From Streptomyces sp. Je 1-369 (GTDB lineage Bacteria > Actinomycetota > Actinomycetes > Streptomycetales > Streptomycetaceae), in the NCBI RefSeq assembly GCF_026810505.1, contig NZ_CP101750.1, positions 4,617,254 to 4,681,253 on the forward strand: DNA of 64,000 bases. Direction: 5' to 3'. The notes beneath the pieces were generated by a model. It did no database searches. It saw only the letters and a program-made list of their open reading frames with translations, and had not been told where the DNA came from. A program made the position numbers and the translations under genes. Below are positions 17,779-28,219 of this stretch, in pieces; positions within the stretch are counted from its first letter, which is position 1; every line of letters starts with the position of its first letter.

Positions 17779-18234
17779 ATGGACAGGGTCGGCCGTCGTC
17801 GTAATCCGTACCAGCTGACCGACGAGACGCCGGTGTACGTCATCTCGGTGGCGGCCCAGCTGAGCGGTCTCCATCCGCAGACCCTGCGGCAGTACGACCG
17901 CCTCGGCCTGGTCTCCCCGGACCGCACCGCGGGCCGCGGCCGACGCTACTCCGCCCGCGACATCGAACTGCTGCGCACCGTGCAGCAGTTGTCGCAGGAG
18001 GAGGGCATCAACCTCGCGGGCATCAAACGCATCATCGAGCTGGAGAACCAGGTCACCGCGTTGCAGGCGCGCGTCGCCGAGCTCTCCACCGCCGTGGAGG
18101 GCGCCGCGGCGGCCATGCAGCAGCGCGAGGCGGCGGTGCACGCGTCGTACCGCCGCGACCTGGTCCCGTACCAGGACGTGCAGCAGGCGAGTGCGCTCGT
18201 GGTGTGGCGGCCGAAGAGATCAACGGAGCAGTAG
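17779..18234 (+). CDS. hspR: Heat-shock repressor HspR (MerR family)
   Basis: 151 aa. The MerR-type winged helix is clear (VYVISVAAQLSGLHPQTLRQYDRLGLVSPDRT, about residues 20-52), with the wing RGRRYSARDIELL and a coiled-coil C-terminal region rich in Ala/Glu. HspR is known to bind HAIR inverted repeats, and perfect or near-perfect HAIR sites precede dnaK (13929) and clpB (23291) in this window, so it is expected to repress both units. It is the last gene of the dnaK operon, followed by a strong terminator. Confidence 0.97.
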   Translation: MDRVGRRRNPYQLTDETPVYVISVAAQLSGLHPQTLRQYDRLGLVSPDRTAGRGRRYSARDIELLRTVQQLSQEEGINLAGIKRIIELENQVTALQARVAELSTAVEGAAAAMQQREAAVHASYRRDLVPYQDVQQASALVVWRPKRSTEQ

Positions 18235-18272
18235 GTTCCGCACACTGGCTCCGCACGCTGGTTCCGTACCCT

Positions 18273-18312
18273 GATACAGGGCCGGGAGGTGACAACCTCC
18301 CGGCCCTGTATC
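18273..18312 (+). terminator. Very strong terminator of the dnaK operon
   Basis: An 18-bp perfect stem (18273-18290 with 18295-18312) closes a GACA tetraloop, beginning 39 nt after the hspR stop. The stem is GATACAGGGCCGGGAGGT and its complement; a short T-containing stretch follows. Confidence 0.9.
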
Positions 18313-18358
18313 GCTGTTTGCGGGGTTACGTTTTGGGCTACGGGGAGTGGAGCCGGTC

Positions 18359-18865
18359 ATGGCCATGGTGGGGCTGTTCTGGATCGCCGAGGGCGATGTG
18401 TACGTGGGCGCGAAGCCGGCCGGGCTCGCCCCGGGGGTGCGCCTGACCACGGAGGGCGTGCTGGCCCTCGGCGACAGGCAGACCGGCATGTGGCCCTGGG
18501 AGGACGTGCACGCGCTGACCATCGACCACGTCCCGGTCAAGACCTTGAAGCGGCACGTGGGCGTGGCCGTCGACATGGTGCTCACGGTGGGCCTCGGCGG
18601 CAACGACGAGGCCCCGACGATGACGGTCCGCGTCACGGACGCGGCGGGCACGGAGACGGAACTGACGGCGTACACGGCGGCAGCGGTCGGCTACTCCCGG
18701 ACGGAGTACGACCTATCCCGCACCGTTCTGTCCCGCCTCACGGAGGGCGCGGGCTCGCTCCTCACCACCCTGGCCGCGATGTCGGACTGGGGACGACGGC
18801 ACGAGGGCGGCTCGCCTCGGGCGGGGGAGCGGGAGGCGTTGTTGCGGGAGTGGGCCGGAGACTAG
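18359..18865 (+). CDS. Conserved hypothetical protein, cytoplasmic
   Basis: 168 aa starting MAMVGLFWIAEGDVYVG. The ATG at 18359 has GGAG about eight bases upstream; a GTG four codons earlier is possible. The sequence is soluble, without a signal peptide or membrane helix, and mixes short beta-like segments (DVHALTIDHVPVK, VDMVLTVGLGG) in a pattern that could be a PH-like fold, followed by a helical C-terminus (LREWAGD). I do not recognise a family. It stands alone between the dnaK-operon terminator and convergent LuxR-type genes. Confidence 0.7.
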   Translation: MAMVGLFWIAEGDVYVGAKPAGLAPGVRLTTEGVLALGDRQTGMWPWEDVHALTIDHVPVKTLKRHVGVAVDMVLTVGLGGNDEAPTMTVRVTDAAGTETELTAYTAAAVGYSRTEYDLSRTVLSRLTEGAGSLLTTLAAMSDWGRRHEGGSPRAGEREALLREWAGD

Positions 18866-18878
18866 GGGAACGGGCCGC

Positions 18879-19850
18879 TCAGGGGCGTTCGAGGATGCCC
18901 GACCGGCCGATGAGGTAGCCGAGTTGGGCGCGGCTGTTGCTGCCGAGGGTGGCGGCGAGTTTGGCGATGTGGACGCGTGCGGTGCGGATGTTCATGCCGA
19001 GGCGGTCGGCGATCTCGGCGTCCGTGAGGCCTTCGACGAGGAGGCCCGCGATGGCGTGCTGGCGGGTGGTGATGCCGTTCTCCGCGGGCTGCGGCGCGGC
19101 CTGCGGCCACATGGGGGTGGCCAGCCGCCACAGGCGCCAGAAGGTGGTGGCGAAGTACTCGACGAGGGCCGGATGGCGGAGTTCGAGGGCGATGCTGCGG
19201 TCCTTGCTCGCGGGGATGAACGCCACGGTCCGGTCGAAGACGAAAAGGCGCTCGGTGACCTCGTCGAGGGTGCGGGCCTCGGTGTCGCCGTCGAGCTGTT
19301 CGAAGTACGCGAGCACGGGCAGAGAATGGCGCGTTGTGTGCTGGTAAAGGGTCCGCATGCGGCATCCGCGGGTCAGGATCGCCTGGTCCCGGGGGAAGAC
19401 TTCGGCCAGTGTCTCGGGCGGCCGGGTGCCGCCGGGCTGGACGGCGAGGAACTCCTCGGTGGCCTCGTTCATGGCGCGGTCGATCGCCGAGTTGATGCGG
19501 GCGACACCGTCCAGGACGGTGATGGACGGGGTGCCCGCGGCGGATCCGATGCGCAGGTCGAGGGAGGCGAACGGCTCGAAGGCGGCGCTGAGCCGCAGCT
19601 CACGGCGGCGTGGCGGCTTGTCGCGGTCCTCCATGGACCGGAGCAGACGGGGCAGGGCGAGGGCGGATGCGGTGGGGTGCAGCCATTGCGGGTCGTCGCG
19701 GCCCGGCTGGAGGAGGCCCAGGTCGAGGAGGCAGGGAGCGGGTTCGGCGGCGTTGTGGTGTATCCGGCCTTCGCGCAGGGCGCGGGCGTAGACGGACAGG
19801 CCTGTCTCGCAGAGTTCTTCGACGGTGTGCGGTAAGTGCTTCGTGGCCAT
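18879..19850 (-). CDS. LuxR-type regulator, TrmB/PLD-like sensor (paralogue 1 of 3)
   Basis: 323 aa. The N-terminal 75 residues (ending WLHPTASALALPRLLRSMED) look like a degenerate winged helix. A middle PLD/TrmB-like sensory region (INSAIDRAMNEATEEFLAVQPGG... LYQHTTRHSLPVLAYFEQL... FDRTVAFIPASKD) follows. The C-terminal LuxR/GerE helix-turn-helix (about residues 260-320) contains GLTDAEIADRLGMNIRTARVHIAKLAATLGS. There is no receiver domain, so activity is probably ligand-controlled. GGAGG precedes the ATG. A 158-bp tract in the HTH region is identical to the next paralogue, indicating recent duplication or gene conversion. The -10-like TAGAAT at 19884-19889 (read leftward) has a counterpart before the second paralogue. 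Confidence 0.82.
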   Translation of the reverse strand: MATKHLPHTVEELCETGLSVYARALREGRIHHNAAEPAPCLLDLGLLQPGRDDPQWLHPTASALALPRLLRSMEDRDKPPRRRELRLSAAFEPFASLDLRIGSAAGTPSITVLDGVARINSAIDRAMNEATEEFLAVQPGGTRPPETLAEVFPRDQAILTRGCRMRTLYQHTTRHSLPVLAYFEQLDGDTEARTLDEVTERLFVFDRTVAFIPASKDRSIALELRHPALVEYFATTFWRLWRLATPMWPQAAPQPAENGITTRQHAIAGLLVEGLTDAEIADRLGMNIRTARVHIAKLAATLGSNSRAQLGYLIGRSGILERP

Positions 19851-19950
19851 GCGAGCCCCCTCCTGCCTGGTTGAAGCGTCGCGATTCTATGCAGGCTGAG
19901 AGTGGCCGGGCCGGATCCCGTAGGTGAAGTGACTGCTTCTGGACGGGGCG

Positions 19951-20925
19951 TCACCGCCCCTGGTCGAGGATTCCGGACTGGCCGATGAGGTAGCCGAGTT
20001 GGGCGCGGCTGTTGCTGCCGAGGGTGGCGGCGAGTTTGGCGATGTGGACGCGTGCGGTGCGGATGTTCATGCCGAGGCGGTCGGCGATCTCGGCGTCCGT
20101 GAGGCCTTCGACGAGGAGGCCCGCGATGGCGTGCTGCCGGGCGGTGATGTCGCTGTCGACCGGTGGGGGCGCGGCCTGCGGCCACATGGGGGTGGCCAGC
20201 CGCCACAGGCGCCAGAAGGTGGTGGCGAAGTACTCGACGAGCGCGGGGTGGCGCAGTTCGAGGGCGATGCCGTCGTCCTTGCTGGCCGGGATGAACGCCA
20301 CGGTCCGGTCGAAGACGAAGAGACTCTCGGTCACCTCGTCGAGGGTGCGGGCCTCGATGTCGCCTGCCAGCTTTTCGTAGTGGGCGAGTTCGGGAAGGCA
20401 GTCGCGGGTCGTGTGCACGCGCAGCGTCCGCAGCCGGGCGCCGCGGGACAGGATCTCCTGCTCGCGGTCGCCGATCCGCGCCTGTGTCTCGGGCGGGCGG
20501 ACCCCGCCCGGCTGGATGACGAGCACCTCGTCGCAGGCCCCGGCGATGGCCTGCTCGATGGCGCCCTCGATCCGGGGGAGGCCCTGGAGGACGCTGATGG
20601 CGGAGGTCTCCCCGTCGGGGGACGAGACACCGTCGGGTCCCAGGAAGGACTCGAACACCGCGGCGAGGTTCTCCCCGTGGCGGCGGTGCTGGGCGACGCG
20701 GTTCTCGATGGTGCGCAGGAGCCGGGGCAGGGCCACGGCGGGTGCGGTCGGGTGCAGCCACCGCATGTCGTCCGGGCCGGGGTGGAGCAGGCCGAAGTCG
20801 ATGAGGCAGGGCGCGGCGTCGGCGTCGCTGCCGCGGACGCCTCCTTCGCGCAGGGCGCGGGCGTACACGGCCGCTCCCGGCTCGCAGAGGTTCTCCACTC
20901 CGTGCGGTATGTGCTCCACGGGCAC
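19951..20925 (-). CDS. LuxR-type regulator, TrmB/PLD-like sensor (paralogue 2 of 3)
   Basis: 324 aa from a GTG at 20925 (VPVEHIPHGVENLCEPG), chosen because AGGAAGG lies upstream and the N-terminus then aligns with the paralogues; the frame itself is open for another 850 bp through the next gene. The architecture matches its neighbours: an N-terminal region with CLIDFGLLHPG, a sensory middle (EGAIEQAIAGACDEVLVIQPGG, TLRVHTTRDCLPELAHYEKL) and a C-terminal LuxR HTH identical in long stretches to paralogue 1. A -10-like TAGACT (20961-20966, read leftward) lies upstream and overlaps the very end of the third gene. The target is not known; the divergent peptide unit at 22061 is the obvious candidate. 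Confidence 0.8.
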   Translation of the reverse strand: MPVEHIPHGVENLCEPGAAVYARALREGGVRGSDADAAPCLIDFGLLHPGPDDMRWLHPTAPAVALPRLLRTIENRVAQHRRHGENLAAVFESFLGPDGVSSPDGETSAISVLQGLPRIEGAIEQAIAGACDEVLVIQPGGVRPPETQARIGDREQEILSRGARLRTLRVHTTRDCLPELAHYEKLAGDIEARTLDEVTESLFVFDRTVAFIPASKDDGIALELRHPALVEYFATTFWRLWRLATPMWPQAAPPPVDSDITARQHAIAGLLVEGLTDAEIADRLGMNIRTARVHIAKLAATLGSNSRAQLGYLIGQSGILDQGR

Positions 20926-20963
20926 GCTGCCCTTCCTGCGAGTTGGTTGAAGGGCCGGTGAGT

Positions 20964-21953
20964 CTATGCGCCGCGGTCCTGGTCGAGGATTCCGGACTGG
21001 GCGATGAGGTATCCGAGTTGGGCGCGGCTGCCGCTGCCGAGGGCGGCGGCGATCTTGGCGATGTGGGCGCGGCAGGTACGGACGTTCATCCCGAGGCGCC
21101 GGGCGATCGCCTCGTCGACGTGGCCCTCCACGAGGAGTTTGGCGATGGAGCGCTGGACTCCCGTGATGCCGTCGGTCGAGGGAGCGTACGGTGCCTCGTC
21201 GAGCAAGGGCGCCGCGCGCTGCCAGAGTTGCTCGAAGACGTTGACCAGGTACTGGACGAGCCCCGGGTGGCGGAGCTCGAGGGCTGCCTGGCGGTCTTCG
21301 CGGGCCGGGATGAAGGCCACGGTTCTGTCGAAGATCATCAACCGCTCGATGAGCTCCTCCAGGGTGCGCACCTCGACTTTCCCTTGCCGCATGTGCTCGG
21401 CGTAGGCGATGGTGGCCTGGCTGTGCCGCGCGGTGTGCTGGTAGAGCGTCCTCATGCTGATGCCACGGTCGAGGATGCGCTGGCTCTGCTTCACGGCTTC
21501 GGTGACGATCTCCTCGCTGCGGCCCCCGCCGGGCTGCACCGTGATGACCTCCGACTGGCACTCGGCTATCGCCACTTGTATGGCCGCGTTGATGCGCCCC
21601 GCGCCCTCCAGGACGGTGATCGAATGAACGGCCGGCCGGTCCTGGGCGCTGATGGCCATGAATGGCTCGAAAGTGACGGAGAGTTCGTTCGCGAGGGTCC
21701 TCCGCTCCTGGATCTCCCGCTCGATGGGCCGAAGCCGCTGTGCGAGAGCGGACGTCGGCGGAACGGGGCGGAGCCACTCGGCGTCGTCCGGATCGGGGTC
21801 GACGAGAGCGAACTCCATGAGGCAGGGGGCGGCTTCCGCTTCCGCCCGCCGGATGCGTCCGGTGCGCAGCGCCGTGGCGTAGAGCCGCTTTCCCTCATCG
21901 CATAGTTCGGCCATGGCGTGTGGATGTGCCCTAATTGGGCTGTTTGTTGTCAT
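20964..21953 (-). CDS. LuxR-type regulator, TrmB/PLD-like sensor (paralogue 3 of 3)
   Basis: 329 aa starting at the ATG at 21953 with GGTGGAG immediately upstream; an internal ATG at 21914 (MAELCDEG), where homology to the paralogues begins, lacks a ribosome site. The sensory region (INAAIQVAIAECQSEVITVQPGGG, LYQHTARHSQATIAYAEHM, FDRTVAFIPARED) and HTH (GHVDEAIARRLGMNVRTCRAHIAKIAAALGSGSRAQLGYL) are diverged from the other two copies, so this one is probably older. It is transcribed divergently from the repeat-peptide gene at 22061 with a 107-bp shared promoter region, making it the most likely local regulator of that unit. Confidence 0.82.
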   Translation of the reverse strand: MTTNSPIRAHPHAMAELCDEGKRLYATALRTGRIRRAEAEAAPCLMEFALVDPDPDDAEWLRPVPPTSALAQRLRPIEREIQERRTLANELSVTFEPFMAISAQDRPAVHSITVLEGAGRINAAIQVAIAECQSEVITVQPGGGRSEEIVTEAVKQSQRILDRGISMRTLYQHTARHSQATIAYAEHMRQGKVEVRTLEELIERLMIFDRTVAFIPAREDRQAALELRHPGLVQYLVNVFEQLWQRAAPLLDEAPYAPSTDGITGVQRSIAKLLVEGHVDEAIARRLGMNVRTCRAHIAKIAAALGSGSRAQLGYLIAQSGILDQDRGA

Positions 21954-22060
21954 AGCTCCACCCCCCAGGGTCCTGAACGTGCAGGAACATGATGCATCGG
22001 TCCTGTGGTGTTCGCATGGCTGAATGAGCCATCGTCATTGAAGGCCGGGGGAGAGTCGCT

Positions 22061-22327
22061 ATGGAAGTGAGGACGAAGCCCGCTATGCGCAAGGGAATGC
22101 TTCGCTCGGTACTTGTCTGTGCCTTCTCCGTTGGGTTGGCTGCCGGTGCCTTCAGTGGTCTCGACGCGCTCTCGGACGCCGATGCCGCTGCAACGCATGC
22201 GTCGGAGTCGGGTGTGACGACCCAGGATGTCATCTGGGGCTCCTCCGCAAAGGGAGACGTCGTATGGGCGTCCGCCGGTAAAGGCGATGTCATCTGGTCG
22301 TCCGTTCCTAAGGGAGGCGCGGCATGA
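22061..22327 (+). CDS. Secreted 88-aa peptide with three 10-residue DVxW repeats
   Basis: The N-terminus is a signal peptide: basic MEVRTKPAMRKGMLR, hydrophobic SVLVCAFSVGLAAGAF, and a likely cleavage in the ALSDADAAAT region at about residue 43. The mature C-terminal end consists of three exact 10-residue units: DVIWGSSAKG, DVVWASAGKG and DVIWSSVPKG (residues 56-85), each with one Trp and a Lys-Gly boundary. GGGGGAGAG precedes the ATG. The next gene starts within its stop codon (ATGA overlap), so the two are co-translated. Related Trp-containing short repeats occur in various secreted bacterial proteins, but I cannot name a family. A structural surface peptide or a processed multi-copy peptide precursor are both possible. 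Confidence 0.75.
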   Translation: MEVRTKPAMRKGMLRSVLVCAFSVGLAAGAFSGLDALSDADAAATHASESGVTTQDVIWGSSAKGDVVWASAGKGDVIWSSVPKGGAA

Positions 22328-22680
22328 GCACCCCTCCCGACGACCGCACTTTCCGTCGTGAAATGGCCACCGCCTATCGATCCGGGTGGCACTTCATCGA
22401 CCTTGTGACCGCGATCCCCCACCGCGGCGATTCGTTGATGGTGACCTTGCTCGGTGAACCGATCGTCGTCACGCGTGACGACGAGGAGGAGATTCGGGCG
22501 TACCGGTGCCTGCGGCGGCCCCGCGGCGCGCCGCAGCCCGTGCGGTGTGCCATTCGGTACGGGATGGTCTTCGTCAATCTCGACCGGCGCGACCACCAGC
22601 TGGTCGGGCAGCAGGAACAGCAGGGCCCGGACGCCGTGGGCGTCCCGGACAACATCACAGCCACCCCCCGCAGTGCCTGA
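22324..22680 (+). CDS. Small Rieske-like protein lacking histidine ligands
   Basis: 118 aa, coupled to the upstream peptide gene by a 4-bp overlap. The segment GWHFIDLVTAIPHRGDSLMVTLLGEPIVVTRDD closely follows the opening of Rieske domains of ring-hydroxylating oxygenases, and the ending YGMVFVNLD matches the YGxxFVNLD strand after the second ligand pair. Where a Rieske centre needs CxH and CxxH, this protein has CLR and CAIR, with a short spacing of 12 residues between the cysteines. It therefore cannot hold a standard 2Fe-2S Rieske cluster. The C-terminal 30 residues are polar and probably disordered. A binding or scaffold role for the partner peptide is inferred. Confidence 0.7.
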   Translation: MSTPPDDRTFRREMATAYRSGWHFIDLVTAIPHRGDSLMVTLLGEPIVVTRDDEEEIRAYRCLRRPRGAPQPVRCAIRYGMVFVNLDRRDHQLVGQQEQQGPDAVGVPDNITATPRSA

Positions 22681-22724
22681 CGCGATTCCCCCGTCGTTGT
22701 AAATCGCGCAGGCACTTCCCCCAG

Positions 22725-22764
22725 CAGCGGCGCCACCGTGGACCTGAACACGGTGGCGCCGCTG
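22725..22764. terminator. Bidirectional terminator, 16-bp stem
   Basis: CAGCGGCGCCACCGTG pairs perfectly with CACGGTGGCGCCGCTG around an 8-nt loop, between the convergent stops at 22680 and 22794. Confidence 0.85.
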
Positions 22765-22793
22765 TGGTGTGTCGCGGGGCCGGACCCGGGTAC

Positions 22794-23252
22794 TCAGACC
22801 TTGCCCAGCGCCTTCGTCAGGCTGATCTCGATCAGGACCCGGTCCGGGTTCGGGGACGGGCGCCGCCCGTAGCGCTCCTCGTAGCGGCGTTCCGCTTCCG
22901 CTATCCCCGCCGGATCCGTACGGATCTCCGCGAGCCCCTCCAGCGTCGCCCAGCGCCTGCCCTCGAACTGGCAGACCGCCACCCGCGCGCCGGGGCCCTC
23001 CGTGCCCGCCGCCGCCAGGACGTGCGCGACCTTGCGGCTCGTCTTCCGGGCGAGGACCCGGGCGACCTTCGCCTCCGGGTCGTACGTCACGCCGACCGGC
23101 ACCACGTGCGGCGTGCCGTCCGGGCGCAGGGTCGTCAGCGTGCAGACGCGCCGTTCCTGCCAGAAGGTGAGGTAGGGCTCGGGAGGGGCGGAGAGGTCGA
23201 TGCGACGGCTGGAGGAGGCGGGGGCGGAGGTGGGCGGGGTCGTGGGTGCCAT
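22794..23252 (-). CDS. PPOX-class (pyridoxamine-phosphate-oxidase-like) flavin/F420 protein
   Basis: 152 aa with a short disordered N-terminus and then the split-barrel fold of the pyridoxamine 5'-phosphate oxidase family: YLTFWQERRVCTLTTLRPDGTPHVVPVGVTYD, KVARVLARKTSRKVAHV, RVAVCQFEGRRWATLEGLAEI and a final YEERYGRRPSPNPDRVLIEI. In actinobacteria this group includes F420-dependent reductases as well as FMN enzymes; which cofactor is used cannot be read from the sequence. It is convergent with the peptide/Rieske-like unit and divergent from clpB. Confidence 0.83.
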   Translation of the reverse strand: MAPTTPPTSAPASSSRRIDLSAPPEPYLTFWQERRVCTLTTLRPDGTPHVVPVGVTYDPEAKVARVLARKTSRKVAHVLAAAGTEGPGARVAVCQFEGRRWATLEGLAEIRTDPAGIAEAERRYEERYGRRPSPNPDRVLIEISLTKALGKV

Positions 23253-23290
23253 GGGTACGGAACTTAGCCGCCCGGACTTTCCCGTCCTTC

Positions 23291-23311
23291 CTTGAGTGGA
23301 ATAGACTCAAC
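23291..23311. promoter_or_regulatory. HAIR (HspR) operator upstream of clpB
   Basis: CTTGAGT-GGAATAG-ACTCAAC matches the HAIR consensus at 13 of 14 arm positions with the correct 7-bp spacer, about 95 bp before the clpB start. HspR control of clpB is established in Streptomyces. Confidence 0.9.
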
Positions 23312-23405
23312 TTTGTGTACGTTGGGTAAGGCAGGAAGTCAGGAAAGTGAGGACCCGGACAGCTCCGGGTCCCGAAGCCGGACCCCGTAAGGAGGAGAGA
23401 CGCAC

Positions 23406-26033
<2,628 letters not shown>

Positions 26034-26102
26034 CGGCATCCCGTCTGCCGGGGGCGCCCGGTGCCCGGCTGCGGGCAGTGGTCCGTCCTCGCGCAGTTCC
26101 CC

Positions 26103-26120
26103 GCGCCCCTGACGGGGCGC
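26103..26120 (+). terminator. clpB terminator within a dispersed intergenic repeat
   Basis: GCGCCCC and GGGGCGC form a 7-bp stem with a TGAC loop, 70 nt past the clpB stop. The surrounding stretch (GCGCAGTTCCCCGCGCCCCT) is, from memory, a widespread intergenic repeat in Streptomyces genomes. Confidence 0.55.
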
Positions 26121-26257
26121 ACCCCCCAGGGGCGCGACCGGCCGCGGTCTGTCCGCAGATGGCGAACGGCAGAAACCCGGCAGACGAGGGGCCGGGCTTG
26201 CCCCGGGGGCCCCATCCTGGGGCAGGATGGGCCCATCCATACGAAGGGACCACGCAC

Positions 26258-26806
26258 GTGAGCATCGACCCGTCCTCGATTCCGAATTTCGGGGGACAGC
26301 CCGAACCGCAGCAGGGCGCAGGACCGGCGGGCCCCGTCGTCCCCGACCAGGACCTGGTGAAGCAGCTCCTGGACCAGATGGAGCTCAAGCACGTCGTCGA
26401 CGACGAGGGTGACCTCGCGGCGCCGTGGGAGGAGTTCCGCACGTACTTCATGTTCCGCGGCGAGGACGACCAGCAGGTCTTCTCGGTGCGGACGTTCTAC
26501 GACCGGCCGCACCAGATCGAGCAGAAGCAGCAGCTTCTCGAGTCGATCGACGACTGGAACCGCCGGACGCTGTGGCCGAAGGTCTACAGCCACACGCACG
26601 ACGACGGCACGGTCCGCCTCATCGGCGAGGCGCAGATGCTGATCGGCACCGGCGTCTCGCTGGAGCACTTCGTGTCGTCGACCGTCAGCTGGGTGCGCGC
26701 CGCGATCGAGTTCGACCGCTGGCTCGTCGAGCAGCTCGGCCTGGAGTCCGACGTGGACTCCGCCGAGGGCGAGACCGACGAGAAGCCGGGCGACGACGAG
26801 GCCTGA
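26258..26806 (+). CDS. YbjN domain-containing protein
   Basis: 182 aa from a GTG at 26258 (VSIDPSSIPNFGG) with GAAGGGA upstream. After a Pro/Gly-rich N-terminal 30 residues comes a YbjN-type alpha/beta domain (about 35-165) with the family's VDDEGDLAAPWEEFRTYFMFRG and LLESIDDWNRRTLWPKVY segments. YbjN proteins resemble type III secretion chaperones in fold and are considered regulatory or chaperone-like; the specific role in actinobacteria is unknown. The C-terminus is acidic. It is a single gene ended by a strong hairpin. Confidence 0.85.
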   Translation: MSIDPSSIPNFGGQPEPQQGAGPAGPVVPDQDLVKQLLDQMELKHVVDDEGDLAAPWEEFRTYFMFRGEDDQQVFSVRTFYDRPHQIEQKQQLLESIDDWNRRTLWPKVYSHTHDDGTVRLIGEAQMLIGTGVSLEHFVSSTVSWVRAAIEFDRWLVEQLGLESDVDSAEGETDEKPGDDEA

Positions 26807-26825
26807 GGGCCGCCCGTACGCATGT

Positions 26826-26873
26826 GAGAGCCCGGCGGGGTGGACGGATCAGCGTCCACTCCGCCGGGCTCTC
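26826..26873. terminator. Bidirectional terminator, 20-bp stem
   Basis: Positions 26826-26845 pair with 26854-26873 over 20 bp with one G.T pair and an 8-nt loop, between the convergent stops at 26806 and 26886. Confidence 0.88.
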
Positions 26874-26885
26874 GGCCTGTCACGA

Positions 26886-28082
26886 TCAGCCCGCCAGCGA
26901 TTTGAGGCGCCTCACCGCCTCCTCCAGGACGGACGTCTTCTTGCAGAAGGCGAAGCGTACGAAGGGCGCGCCCGCGTCCCGGTGGTCGTAGAAGACCGCG
27001 TTCGGGATGGCGACGACGCCGGCCCGCTCCGGCAGCGCGCGGCAGAAGGCGAAGCCGTCGTTCCCGGCGAGGCCGAGCGGGGTGATGTCGGTCGTGATGA
27101 AGTACGTGCCGGCCGGGCGGTAGACGTCGAAGCCCGCGGCCGTCAGGCCCTCGCTCAGGAGGTCCCGCTTGGCCCGCATGTCCGCGCGGAGGTCGTCGAA
27201 GTAGGAGCCGGGCAGGGCGAGCGCCTCGGCCACGGCGTACTGGAACGGGCCCGAGGCGACGTACGTGAGGAACTGCTTGGCCGAGCGGACCGCCGAGACC
27301 AGCTCCGGCGACGCGGTGACCCAGCCGACCTTCCAGCCCGTGAACGAGAACGTCTTGCCCGCCGAGCCGATGCTGACCGTGCGCTCGCGCATGCCGGGGA
27401 ACGTGGCGAGCGGGATGTGTTCGGCGTCGTCGAAGACGAGGTGTTCGTAGACCTCGTCGGTGACGACGAGGAGGTCGCGCTCGACCGCGAGGTTCGCGAT
27501 CTCCGTGAGCTCGGCGCGGGTCAGGACCGTGCCGGTCGGGTTGTGCGGGGTGTTCAGGAGGATCAGGCGGGTGCGGTCGGTGACCGCGTCGCGCAGTTCG
27601 TCCAGGTCGAGGCGGAAGCGGCCGTCGGCGGGGCGCAGCGTGACCGGGACGCGGGTGCCGCCCGCTAGGGCGATCGAGGCGGCGTACGAGTCGTAGTAGG
27701 GCTCAAGGGCGATGACCTCGTCGCCGGGCTCGACGAGGGCGAGCAGCGACGCCGCGATGGCCTCGGTCGCGCCCGCCGTCACGAGGACCTCGCGGTCGGG
27801 GTCGTAGGAGAGCGCGTACCGGGCGAGCTGGTGCTCGGCGACCGCCGTGCGGAGCTCCGGGACGCCGGGCCCCGGCGGGTACTGGTTGCCGCGGCCGTCG
27901 CGCAGCGCTCGTACCGCCGCCTCACGGACGGCCTCGGGACCGTCGGTGTCCGGGAAGCCCTGGCCCAGGTTGATCGCGCCCGTGGACACCGCGAGCGCGG
28001 ACATCTCGGCGAAGATCGTCGTACCGAACTCGGCGAGGCGGCGATTGAGCAGCGGGCGCCCGCTCCCGGAAGTGGAGGTCAT
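26886..28082 (-). CDS. PLP-dependent aminotransferase, class I/II (KAT/DapC-like)
   Basis: 398 aa from the ATG at 28082; an ATG three codons upstream is possible but its ribosome site would be too close. Fold-type I motifs are clear: NLGQGFPDTDGP at the N-terminus, NTPHNPTGT near residue 175, VVTDEVYEHLVFD, and the PLP-lysine motif SIGSAGKTFSFTGWKVGW near 240. The sequence resembles the bacterial group containing kynurenine/glutamine transaminases, methionine aminotransferases and N-succinyl-DAP aminotransferase, so the substrate is ambiguous. The kynurenine genes 10 kb away are compatible with, but do not prove, a kynurenine aminotransferase role. Confidence 0.88.
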   Translation of the reverse strand: MTSTSGSGRPLLNRRLAEFGTTIFAEMSALAVSTGAINLGQGFPDTDGPEAVREAAVRALRDGRGNQYPPGPGVPELRTAVAEHQLARYALSYDPDREVLVTAGATEAIAASLLALVEPGDEVIALEPYYDSYAASIALAGGTRVPVTLRPADGRFRLDLDELRDAVTDRTRLILLNTPHNPTGTVLTRAELTEIANLAVERDLLVVTDEVYEHLVFDDAEHIPLATFPGMRERTVSIGSAGKTFSFTGWKVGWVTASPELVSAVRSAKQFLTYVASGPFQYAVAEALALPGSYFDDLRADMRAKRDLLSEGLTAAGFDVYRPAGTYFITTDITPLGLAGNDGFAFCRALPERAGVVAIPNAVFYDHRDAGAPFVRFAFCKKTSVLEEAVRRLKSLAG

Positions 28083-28219
28083 GGCCGCCATCCTGCGCCG
28101 AACCTCTGGAGTTCCTCAACTCTGCTTTGCGCCGGTGCGGACAGGGGCATCCCCCTGTCACGCACGGAGCACGGCCCACGGGGGACCGGCTTCGGGGGAA
28201 CGGAAGGGGTGTGAGGGCC

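Noticed and set aside
26034..26257. Small gene between clpB and the YbjN gene
   Set aside because: The region consists of a dispersed GC-rich repeat with a terminator stem; the short frames there lack start signals and family resemblance.
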